A program made the position numbers and the translations under genes. From positions 1 to 9,752 of the forward strand of contig NZ_CALBSN010000126.1 of NCBI RefSeq assembly GCF_937967675.1: a DNA stretch of 9,752 nt, in the 5' to 3' direction. How positions within the stretch are numbered: the first letter of the stretch is position 1; each line of letters begins with the position of its first letter. Below, one piece after another: positions 1-6,174 of the stretch. The notes under the pieces are model-generated. The model did not search any database, had not been told where the DNA came from, and saw nothing but the letters and a program-made list of their open reading frames with translations. The DNA comes from an uncultured Flavobacterium sp. Lineage in GTDB: Bacteria > Bacteroidota > Bacteroidia > Flavobacteriales > Flavobacteriaceae.

Positions 1-1181
1 TGCGTACGCTTTTGTCGTTGTTAGGCGTTACCATTGGTATTTTTTCCATTATTGCGGTATTAGCTGCGGTAGATTCTATGGATAAAAAAATCAAGGAAGA
101 TTTGAGTGATATGGACATGAATACCATTTACCTAATCCGTTTTTCATTCGGACCTTCTGAAGTGCCAAGATGGAAGCGTGAGCAATTTCCAGATGTAACG
201 TATGAAGAATATGAGCATTTGAGAAGAAATGTAAACGGAATTGATAAGATGTCATTCAATTTATTTACAAGAAATGAAAGCATAAAATACGATTCTAAAA
301 CGGTGAATTCGATTCGTGTAAAACCTTCAACTTCTGAGTTTTTTGATATTGAACCTGTTAAAATCGACAAAGGACGTTTGTTCAATGAATCCGAATCCAA
401 CTCGGGTAGCCCAGTTATTGTAATAGGAAGCGAAGTAGCTACTGGGTTGTTTGAAAATAGCGATCCTATAGGAAAAAAAGTGCGTCTTTACGGTCAAAAA
501 TTTACTGTAATTGGTGTGTTAAAAAAACAAGGTCAAGGCATGTTTGGCGATAGTAGTGATATTGCTGTGTTTTTTCCAGTAAATTTCTTAAGAAAAATGT
601 ATGGAGATAATAGTGATATGTTAACGCCAGCTATTTTAATAAAACCCGAGAAAGGAATTGATATAGCTGAATTTAAAGCGGAATTGGCGCAAAAATTAAG
701 AAGTTTTAGAGGTGTAAAAACAGGTGAAATTGATAATTTCTTCCTTAATGTATTGTCAGGTTTTACCGATTTTATTGATAATATCGTAGGTCAAATGAAT
801 ATGATTGGTTGGATTATCAGTGCCTTTTCGCTTTTGGTAGGAGGTTTTGGAATTGCAAACATCATGTTCGTATCGGTAAAAGAACGTACCAACTTAATCG
901 GAATTCAAAAAGCTCTTGGGGCTAAAAATAAATTCATTTTGTTTCAATTCTTGTTTGAAGCGGTAATTCTTTCATTAATTGGCGGAATTGTAGGAATGTT
1001 TTTAGTTTGGATTATTGCCATCGGACTTTCAGCAGCTCTTGATTTTGAATTTGTCTTGAGTGCAGCCAATATGTTATTAGGTTCTGGATTAGCAGCATTA
1101 ATTGGATTAATTTCTGGGATTATTCCTGCAATTTCAGCCTCAAAATTAGACCCTGTTGAAGCAATCAGAAGCGGAATGTAA
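1..1181 (+). CDS. ABC transporter permease, MacB/FtsX family (5' end outside window)
   Basis: This is the permease half of a MacB-type (mechanotransmission) ABC system in the inner membrane. Such permeases work with a separate or fused ATPase and often a MacA-like adaptor to move peptides, lipids or drugs out of the periplasm. The reading frame is open to the left edge (first whole codon at base 3, reading Arg-Thr-Leu), so the TTG at 12 is not a true start; 392 codons are visible. The first membrane helix has the family signature SLLGVTIGIFSIIAVLAAV. A long periplasmic MacB_PCD domain follows, with the motif DPIGKKVRLYGQKFTVIGVL. Three C-terminal helices form the FtsX domain, with the coupling segment VKERTNLIGIQKALGAK between the first two and the usual tail LDPVEAIRSGM. 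No ATPase domain is visible, so the ATPase would lie upstream or elsewhere. The family is clear; the substrate cannot be read from sequence. Confidence 0.93.
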   Translation, partial: RTLLSLLGVTIGIFSIIAVLAAVDSMDKKIKEDLSDMDMNTIYLIRFSFGPSEVPRWKREQFPDVTYEEYEHLRRNVNGIDKMSFNLFTRNESIKYDSKTVNSIRVKPSTSEFFDIEPVKIDKGRLFNESESNSGSPVIVIGSEVATGLFENSDPIGKKVRLYGQKFTVIGVLKKQGQGMFGDSSDIAVFFPVNFLRKMYGDNSDMLTPAILIKPEKGIDIAEFKAELAQKLRSFRGVKTGEIDNFFLNVLSGFTDFIDNIVGQMNMIGWIISAFSLLVGGFGIANIMFVSVKERTNLIGIQKALGAKNKFILFQFLFEAVILSLIGGIVGMFLVWIIAIGLSAALDFEFVLSAANMLLGSGLAALIGLISGIIPAISASKLDPVEAIRSGM

Positions 1182-1191
1182 TTTTTACTAT

Positions 1192-1214
1192 ATTTGGAAA
1201 TTAATTTCCCAAAT
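1192..1214. promoter_or_regulatory. Palindrome with overlapping -7-like element before the small unknown gene
   Basis: GGAAATTAATTTCC (1196-1209) is a perfect 14-base palindrome. ATTT at 1192-1195 and AAAT at 1211-1214 extend it if C1210 bulges out. TATATTTG (1189-1196), an exact match to the Bacteroidota -7 consensus TAnnTTTG, overlaps its left edge. I see no good -33 TTG at 17-23 bases upstream. The whole dyad lies between the permease stop (1181) and the TTG start at 1214. There is no T-run after it, so an operator or mRNA structure is more likely than an intrinsic terminator. AT-rich DNA makes such dyads fairly easily. Confidence 0.35.
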
Positions 1215-1750
1215 TGAAAAAGCAAATCATTAGTTTATTTCTGCTATTTATGTTAATAGCACCTGCTGTTGTAACTTACACTTGGTTACAGCAAAGAAAG
1301 CGTGCTGTTAAAAAAGAGGTAAAATGGAAAATGATTGCTGGTATAGACAAAAGTGAATTGGTCCTTTTAAAATTTTCAAAATCGGAAACGACATCTAAAT
1401 TGAAATGGAAACATTCGAAAGAGTTTGAATTCAATAATCAAATGTATGATATTGTTGATAAAGTGATTTCGAAAGATTCTGTTCAGTACTGGTGCTGGTG
1501 GGATTTCAAAGAAACAAAATTAAACAGACAATTAGATGATCTTTTGGCTGGCGTTTATCAGCACGATTCAAAATCCAAAGAGCAGCACGATTTACTTTAT
1601 AAATTTTACAAATCGATTTATTTTCAACCTGTTTTTTCATGGTACCCTTTTATAGATAAAAACCGTCCAATCAAAGTTAATTTGTATGCTGGGTTTTATC
1701 AATCAAAGTCTTTAATTGTAGATTCTCCACCGCCTAATATTTATTCTTAA
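1214..1750 (+). CDS. Uncharacterised 178-residue N-terminally anchored or secreted protein
   Basis: I cannot assign a function. The protein starts with Met-Lys-Lys and a hydrophobic stretch (about residues 5-22), which is a signal peptide or signal anchor; basic residues follow (QQRKR, 26-30). The rest looks like a soluble periplasmic or extracellular domain. Visible landmarks are the aromatic cluster QYWCWWDF (91-98) with the only cysteine (C94), a charged NRQLDDLLAG stretch (104-113) that may be helical, and a proline-rich end SPPPNIYS. The start is TTG; the next in-frame ATG is residue 13 and would destroy the hydrophobic segment, so TTG is preferred. The gene lies 32 bases after the permease and 76 bases before a TonB-dependent receptor, all in one direction. 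From memory, similar small proteins with a YWCWWD-like motif and a proline-rich tail occur beside TonB-dependent receptors in other Bacteroidota, which suggests an accessory role in uptake. That link is inference. Confidence 0.75.
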   Translation: MKKQIISLFLLFMLIAPAVVTYTWLQQRKRAVKKEVKWKMIAGIDKSELVLLKFSKSETTSKLKWKHSKEFEFNNQMYDIVDKVISKDSVQYWCWWDFKETKLNRQLDDLLAGVYQHDSKSKEQHDLLYKFYKSIYFQPVFSWYPFIDKNRPIKVNLYAGFYQSKSLIVDSPPPNIYS

Positions 1751-1763
1751 TTTTTTATTAATA

Positions 1764-1787
1764 GGGATGCTTTTGAAAAGTAATCCC
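1764..1787. promoter_or_regulatory. Imperfect dyad upstream of the TonB-dependent receptor
   Basis: GGGAT (1764-1768) and ATCCC (1783-1787) are inverted copies. Inside them CTTT and AAAG (around 1770-1780) pair across a short loop, leaving a one-against-two-base mismatch. The dyad covers the TTTTG that would be the -33 element of the receptor promoter, a position suited to a repressor site for a nutrient-controlled receptor. No U-tract follows directly, so it is not a good intrinsic terminator for the preceding gene. Confidence 0.3.
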
Positions 1788-1800
1788 ATATTTACATATT
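1771..1800 (+). promoter_or_regulatory. Candidate promoter of the TonB-dependent receptor
   Basis: TTTTG (1771-1775), a 17-base spacer and TACATATT (1793-1800) resemble the Bacteroidota pattern TTG-N17-23-TAnnTTTG, although the -7 half matches only partly. It lies 26 bases before the receptor ATG at 1827. The leader is A/T-rich with no Shine-Dalgarno sequence, as usual in this phylum. The receptor might instead be cotranscribed with the preceding gene. Confidence 0.3.
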
Positions 1801-1826
1801 TAAATAAGAATAAATAATCCATAAAA

Positions 1827-4037
1827 ATGAAAAAAAATATTTTTTATGCTGTTCTGTTATTGCCTTTTTTAGTGTTTTCACAAACGGCACAAGATACCAC
1901 GGCTACTGAATTGAGTGAGGTGGTAATTTCAAATAAAGTTCCTAAAAAATACACACAATTACCCAATCAGGTTGAGGTAATTACAGCCAAGCAAATTGAT
2001 TTTCAAAACTTTCAAAGTACGGCTGAAATGCTTTCTAATTCTGGTGCATTGTTTGTGCAAAAATCACAACAGGGTGGAGGAAGTCCAGTAATTAGAGGTT
2101 TTGAAGCTAGTAGAGTATTGCTTACTGTAGATGGTGTGAGAATGAATAACCTTATTTTTAGAGCAGGGCATCTTCAAAACGTAATCACAGTTGATGAAAA
2201 TATGTTAGAAAGCGTGGGTGTTTTCTATGGTCCTTCTTCTACTTTATTTGGTAGTGACGCACTTGGTGGTTCAGTTGCAATGACAACTAAGAATGCTAAG
2301 TTTTTAGATCAAGCACATAACAAATTTACGGGAGGTATTAATACCCGATATAGTAGTGTAAATGAAGAAAAATCAGTGGCAATGCATTTAAATTATGCTA
2401 CATCTAATTTTGCTTCGTTAACCTTTTTCTCATTTAATGATTTTGGTGATTTAAAAATGGGTAAAAAGAAGAATCATAATGGAGATTATTTTGGGGAAAG
2501 ACCTAATTATGTTTCTACAGTTAATGGTGTAGATCAACTGAACGTTAATAGCGATAAATATACGCAAGTAGGTTCGGCTTATAAGCAGTATAATTTCATG
2601 CAGAAATTTGCCTACAAGACAAATTCAGGATATTTACATGGTTTGAATGTACAGTATTCAACAACATCAGATATCAATCGTTATGATAGATTAACAGAAA
2701 AAACAAGTTCTGGATTAAAATTTGCTGAATGGTATTATGGACCTCAAGAAAGATTGTTAGCTATTTATTCGTTGCAAAAAGAGAAAGCATTTTTAAATAG
2801 TGATTTGAAAGTAAATGTTGCTTATCAGAATGTAAAAGAGAGTCGTCATAATAGGAGATTTAATAACTACAACTTACAACACAATGAAGAAAAAGTAGAT
2901 CTGTTTTCGGTGTCGTTAGATTTGGATAAGAAATTCACTAAAGGAGAATTGTTTTATGGTTTTGAGTCGTATTATGAAACTTTAAAATCAACGGCTTATG
3001 CTAATAATATCAATACGGGGGTTGTAACTAACATTAATACACGTTATCCAAATGGAGATAACAATATGATGCGTAATGATTTCTATATTTCTTATAACGA
3101 AAAGATGTCGGAAAAAACATTTTGGAATGTAGGAGCAAGAGCAGGCTATACCTCATTAAAAAGTACAATTGCTGATAATTCAGTTTTTGCATTACCATTT
3201 GATGAAATTTCTCAAGGTAATTTTACGTATAGTGGTACATTAGGAATCACGCATAATACCTCAAAAAACTTTGCTTTGAAAGCGAATGTAGCAACTGGAT
3301 TTAGAGCACCAAATATTGATGATTTGGCAAAAGTCTTTGAATCTGTTCCGGGGTCATCGAGTTCTTTAGGTACATTAATTGTTCCTAATGAAGATTTAAA
3401 AGCTGAAAAAACCATAACAGGTGATTTAGGAATTGTAGTTCAATCGGATTCTAAAAAAATAAAATTAGAAAGTACTTACTTTTATACCCGATTATATGAT
3501 GCCATTGTAACGGATGATTTTACATATAACGGACAAAGTATTGTAAATTATAATGGGTTTGACGCTCAAGTAAAAGCCAATCAAAATAAAGGAAAGGCTT
3601 TTGTAACTGGATTTTCTACAAATGTTAGTGCTTACATTATATCTGATTTATTGTTTAGTGCTAATTTCAATTACACACTGGGTAGAGTAGTAGAAGAAGG
3701 ATCTCAAAGACCATTAGATCATATTGCACCTTATTTTGGAAAAGTTGGATTATCATATACTTACAACAAACTTAATTTAGAAGGTTATATGTTGTATAAT
3801 GGCAAAAAAGATATCAGCGATTATTCTACAAGTGGTGAGGATAATGCGCAATATGCACCAGCAAATGGAATGCCAGCTTGGGAAACTTATAATTTTAAAG
3901 CAGGTTTTCAGGTGTTAAATGGAGGAACTCTTTTTGCAGGTGTTGAAAATATTTTAGATACACAATACAGAGTTTTTGCATCTGGAATTAACGCTCCGGG
4001 TAGAAATATTTATGGTGGAATAAAATATACTTTCTAA
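1827..4037 (+). CDS. TonB-dependent outer-membrane receptor, heme/hemoglobin-receptor-like
   Basis: This 736-residue outer-membrane active transporter imports a scarce ligand using energy from TonB-ExbB-ExbD. A signal peptide spans residues 1-18 (probable cleavage after VFS). A TonB-box-like TELSEVVIS lies near 27-35. The plug domain (about 45-155) contains GGGSPVIRGFEASRVLLTVD and the GPSSTLFGSDALGG signature. A 22-strand-type barrel follows and ends in GIKYTF, with the terminal aromatic residue typical of outer-membrane insertion. The plug region around AGHLQN (His115) resembles the segment of bacterial heme receptors that carries a ligand histidine. FRAP (492-495) and NEDL (521-524) correspond to the FRAP/NPNL boxes of those receptors, but no histidine lies between them. 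It lacks the N-terminal carboxypeptidase-like extension of SusC proteins, so it is a classical receptor and not a polysaccharide SusC. Substrate is uncertain: heme, another metal complex or a siderophore. The small unknown gene just upstream may be its partner. Confidence 0.95.
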   Translation: MKKNIFYAVLLLPFLVFSQTAQDTTATELSEVVISNKVPKKYTQLPNQVEVITAKQIDFQNFQSTAEMLSNSGALFVQKSQQGGGSPVIRGFEASRVLLTVDGVRMNNLIFRAGHLQNVITVDENMLESVGVFYGPSSTLFGSDALGGSVAMTTKNAKFLDQAHNKFTGGINTRYSSVNEEKSVAMHLNYATSNFASLTFFSFNDFGDLKMGKKKNHNGDYFGERPNYVSTVNGVDQLNVNSDKYTQVGSAYKQYNFMQKFAYKTNSGYLHGLNVQYSTTSDINRYDRLTEKTSSGLKFAEWYYGPQERLLAIYSLQKEKAFLNSDLKVNVAYQNVKESRHNRRFNNYNLQHNEEKVDLFSVSLDLDKKFTKGELFYGFESYYETLKSTAYANNINTGVVTNINTRYPNGDNNMMRNDFYISYNEKMSEKTFWNVGARAGYTSLKSTIADNSVFALPFDEISQGNFTYSGTLGITHNTSKNFALKANVATGFRAPNIDDLAKVFESVPGSSSSLGTLIVPNEDLKAEKTITGDLGIVVQSDSKKIKLESTYFYTRLYDAIVTDDFTYNGQSIVNYNGFDAQVKANQNKGKAFVTGFSTNVSAYIISDLLFSANFNYTLGRVVEEGSQRPLDHIAPYFGKVGLSYTYNKLNLEGYMLYNGKKDISDYSTSGEDNAQYAPANGMPAWETYNFKAGFQVLNGGTLFAGVENILDTQYRVFASGINAPGRNIYGGIKYTF

Positions 4038-4054
4038 GAAAAGGAAGTAAAAAT

Positions 4055-4091
4055 AAAATCCCGATAGTTTTGAAAGCTATCGGGATTTTTT
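4055..4091. terminator. Bidirectional intrinsic terminator between convergent genes
   Basis: AAAATCCCGATAG (4055-4067) pairs perfectly with CTATCGGGATTTT (4077-4089) around a 9-base loop, giving a 13-bp stem. On the plus strand the right arm runs into a T-run (4086-4091, then TTTTT at 4093-4097). On the minus strand the other arm continues as TTTTATTTTTAC. The hairpin therefore can end both the receptor transcript (stop at 4037) and the aldolase-accD transcript (stop at 4096-4098). Confidence 0.93.
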
Positions 4092-4095
4092 GTTT

Positions 4096-4950
4096 TTATC
4101 TTACAGGTTGATTTTGAATCAAATCTAAGTATAAATTAATTTTGTTTTTCAAATCTTTTCTGTGAGCAATGAAATCTAAGAAACCATGCTCTAATAAGAA
4201 TTCAGATGTTTGAAAACCTTCTGGTAAATCTTTACCTGTAGTATCTTTTACAACACGAGGTCCAGCGAAACCAATTAATGCTCCTGGTTCACCAATATTG
4301 ATATCTCCAAGCATTGCATAAGAAGCAGTAGTTCCTCCAGTTGTTGGATCTGTACATAACGAAATGTAAGGAATTCTTTCTTCAGCTAATTGCGCTAATT
4401 TTGCTGAGGTTTTAGCTAACTGCATCAATGAAAAAGCAGCCTCCATCATACGAGCTCCACCTGATTTAGAAATCAAAACAAATGGAATTTTGTGTTTGAT
4501 AGAATAATCAATTGCTCTAGCAATTTTTTCACCTACGACTGCTCCCATAGAACCGCCAATGAAAGCAAAGTCCATACAAGAAACTACTAAGTCTTTTCCT
4601 TTTGATTTTCCAACACCTGTACGAATAGCGTCTTTAAGTTTGGTTTTATCCATAACATCTTTTAAACGATCGCTGTATTTTTTAGTGTCTTCAAATTTTA
4701 ATGGGTCTTTTGAAGTTAAATTTGCATCTAGTTCTTTGAACTCGTTATTGTCAAATAAAATTTCAAAATATTCTTTACTACCAATTCGTACATGATAATC
4801 ATCCTCTGGACTCACCCATAAGTTTCTCGCTAATTCGTCTTGATCAACGATTTTTCCTGTAGGCGATTTATACCATAACCCTTTTGGTACGTCTTTTTTA
4901 GCTTCTGTAGGAGTTGTAATTCCTTTTTCTTTTCTTTTAAACCAAGCCAT
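4096..4950 (-). CDS. accD: Acetyl-CoA carboxylase carboxyltransferase subunit beta, lacking the zinc ribbon cysteines
   Basis: AccD forms the carboxyltransferase of acetyl-CoA carboxylase together with AccA. It moves the carboxyl group from carboxybiotin to acetyl-CoA to give malonyl-CoA, the first committed step of fatty-acid synthesis, in the cytoplasm. The 284-residue length is close to that of other AccD proteins. The crotonase-like core is well kept: FAFIGGSMGAVVGEK (128-142), SGGARMMEA (163-171), DPTTGGTTASYAMLGD (201-216) and GFAGPRVV (227-234). The N-terminal segment aligns with the four-cysteine zinc ribbon of E. coli AccD, but the cysteines are gone: the first pair is replaced around YKSPTG (27-32) and the second around VSPEDD (46-51). 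Only C125 and C199 remain, both in the core. The gene begins 110 bases after the aldolase stop on the same strand and ends at the shared terminator. I see no exact TAnnTTTG promoter in the gap, so cotranscription with the aldolase gene is plausible. Confidence 0.97.
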   Translation of the reverse strand: MAWFKRKEKGITTPTEAKKDVPKGLWYKSPTGKIVDQDELARNLWVSPEDDYHVRIGSKEYFEILFDNNEFKELDANLTSKDPLKFEDTKKYSDRLKDVMDKTKLKDAIRTGVGKSKGKDLVVSCMDFAFIGGSMGAVVGEKIARAIDYSIKHKIPFVLISKSGGARMMEAAFSLMQLAKTSAKLAQLAEERIPYISLCTDPTTGGTTASYAMLGDINIGEPGALIGFAGPRVVKDTTGKDLPEGFQTSEFLLEHGFLDFIAHRKDLKNKINLYLDLIQNQPVR

Positions 4951-4956
4951 AATTAA

Positions 4957-4984
4957 GTTAGAAGTTAGAAGTTAGAAGTTGGAA
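4957..4984. repeat. Heptamer tandem repeat array GTTAGAA x4
   Basis: Three perfect copies of GTTAGAA (4957-4963, 4964-4970, 4971-4977) are followed by one GTTGGAA (4978-4984), then GGAAGG-like purine sequence. The array starts 6 bases upstream of the accD start codon, so it lies in the mRNA leader. On the accD sense strand it reads as TTCTAAC repeats. From memory, short tandem repeats of this kind recur in intergenic DNA of flavobacterial genomes; I know of no established function. Confidence 0.9.
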
Positions 4985-5030
4985 GGAAGGCCTTAACTTT
5001 ATCTAATTTCAATTAATAATAAAATTTTAA

Positions 5031-5062
5031 ACTTCGTACTTTGTACTTTGTACCTTGTACTT
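5031..5062. repeat. Heptamer tandem repeat array GTACTTT-type, overlapping the aldolase stop codon
   Basis: A partial unit ACTTC (5031-5035) is followed by GTACTTT (5036-5042), GTACTTT (5043-5049), GTACCTT (5050-5056) and GTACTT (5057-5062). The period is 7 bases, the same as in the array at 4957-4984, but the unit is different and contains the palindrome GTAC. The last unit runs into the aldolase stop codon (5061-5063). Confidence 0.88.
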
Positions 5063-6128
5063 ATAAAGTGTTCACGTTATTTAAATCGGCAAAAGCTTGT
5101 TCTAAACGTTTGTTGAACGTAACTTCTCCTTCACGAACCCATTTTCTTGGGTCGTAATGTTTTTTATTTGGACTATCTGCTCCTTCTGGACTTCCGATTT
5201 GTGTTCTTAAATAATCAATTTTAGATGTCATGTAATCGCGAATTCCTTCTGTGAAAGCAAATTGTAAATCAGTATCAATATTCATTTTGATTACTCCGTA
5301 AGAAATAGCTTCTCTAATTTCTTCTAAAGTAGAACCAGAACCTCCGTGGAAAACAAAATCAACTGGGTTGTTTCCGGTGTTGAATTTATTTTGAACGTAT
5401 TCTTGTGAATTTTTAAGGATTTTAGGAGTTAATTTTACATTTCCTGGTTTGTAAACGCCATGAACATTTCCAAAAGAAGCAGCAATAGTAAATCTTGGGC
5501 TTACTTTCATTAATTCCTCATAAGCATAAGCAACTTCATCAGGTTGTGTGTATAATTTTGAACTATCCACATCTGAATTGTCAACACCATCTTCTTCACC
5601 ACCTGTGATTCCTAATTCGATTTCTAAAGTCATACCCATTTTACTCATTCTTTCTAAATATTTTTTAGAAATTTCTAAGTTTTCTTCAATAGGTTCTTCT
5701 GATAAATCAATCATGTGAGAACTGAATAATGGTTTTCCAGTTTCAGTAAAATGTTTTTCAGATGCATCTAATAAACCATCAATCCACGGTAAAAGATTTT
5801 TTGCACAGTGGTCTGTATGTAAAATAACTGTAGCACCATAAGCTTCAGCTAAAGTGTGTATATGTTTTGCACCAGCAACCGCTCCTAAAATAGCCGATTT
5901 TTGGTTTTCATTTGATAATCCTTTTCCAGCGTTAAATTGTGCACCACCATTAGAAAATTGGATGATGACAGGTGCATTTAATTTAGCGGCTGTTTCTAAA
6001 ACACCATTAATTGTACTAGAACCTACAACATTAACAGCAGGTAATGCAAACCCTTTTTGTTTGGCATAGTTAAAGATTTCTTGAACTTGATCTCCGGTAG
6101 CAACACCCGGTTTAATAGTGTGACTCAT
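5061..6128 (-). CDS. fbaA: Class II (zinc-dependent) fructose-bisphosphate aldolase
   Basis: This cytoplasmic enzyme reversibly splits fructose 1,6-bisphosphate into dihydroxyacetone phosphate and glyceraldehyde 3-phosphate in glycolysis and gluconeogenesis. The product is 355 residues, close to the 359 of E. coli FbaA, and key residues align with a constant offset of three. The zinc ligands are H107, H223 and H261, the catalytic aspartate is D106 (in LHTDHCAK) and E179 (in TGGEEDG) matches the catalytic glutamate. The phosphate and substrate loops HGGSGS (261-266) and NIDTD (283-287) are intact, and the E171 and D285 positions are kept. I chose the ATG at 6128 (MSHTIKPGVATG) because that is the family N-terminus; an upstream in-frame ATG at 6197 would lie inside the tamL coding region and add an unrelated extension. 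The gene starts 46 bases after tamL and is followed by accD on the same strand. Confidence 0.97.
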   Translation of the reverse strand: MSHTIKPGVATGDQVQEIFNYAKQKGFALPAVNVVGSSTINGVLETAAKLNAPVIIQFSNGGAQFNAGKGLSNENQKSAILGAVAGAKHIHTLAEAYGATVILHTDHCAKNLLPWIDGLLDASEKHFTETGKPLFSSHMIDLSEEPIEENLEISKKYLERMSKMGMTLEIELGITGGEEDGVDNSDVDSSKLYTQPDEVAYAYEELMKVSPRFTIAASFGNVHGVYKPGNVKLTPKILKNSQEYVQNKFNTGNNPVDFVFHGGSGSTLEEIREAISYGVIKMNIDTDLQFAFTEGIRDYMTSKIDYLRTQIGSPEGADSPNKKHYDPRKWVREGEVTFNKRLEQAFADLNNVNTL

Positions 6129-6153
6129 AGTTGTATGTTTTGTTATAGTTATG

Positions 6154-6161
6154 CAAAAATA
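6154..6161 (-). promoter_or_regulatory. Candidate -7 promoter element for the aldolase gene
   Basis: On the minus strand this reads TATTTTTG, an exact match to the Bacteroidota -7 consensus TAnnTTTG, 25 bases before the aldolase ATG. I do not see a clear TTG -33 element at the usual spacing, only GTTC near 6179-6182. If used, the leader would be very short and the aldolase could be transcribed independently of tamL. Confidence 0.4.
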
Positions 6162-6174
6162 ATAATTTAAAAAA

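Noticed and set aside
12..14. TTG at 12 as the permease start codon
   Set aside because: The frame is open to the window edge and the residues before it (Arg-Thr-Leu) fit the conserved segment before the first membrane helix, so the gene simply begins outside the window.
1827..4037. SusC-type polysaccharide uptake system
   Set aside because: There is no SusD gene next to it and the receptor has no N-terminal carboxypeptidase-like domain; its length and plug sequence fit classical heme/siderophore-type receptors.
4559..4795. 78-codon plus-strand open frame opposite accD
   Set aside because: It lies wholly antisense to a well-conserved gene and has no recognisable domain or start signals. The same applies to the other antisense frames at 128-400, 944-1225, 3212-3415, 5854-6069, 6656-6841, 7292-7525 and 8946-9167.
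4957..5062. CRISPR array
   Set aside because: The repeats are 7 bases, directly adjacent and without spacers, and no cas gene is present.
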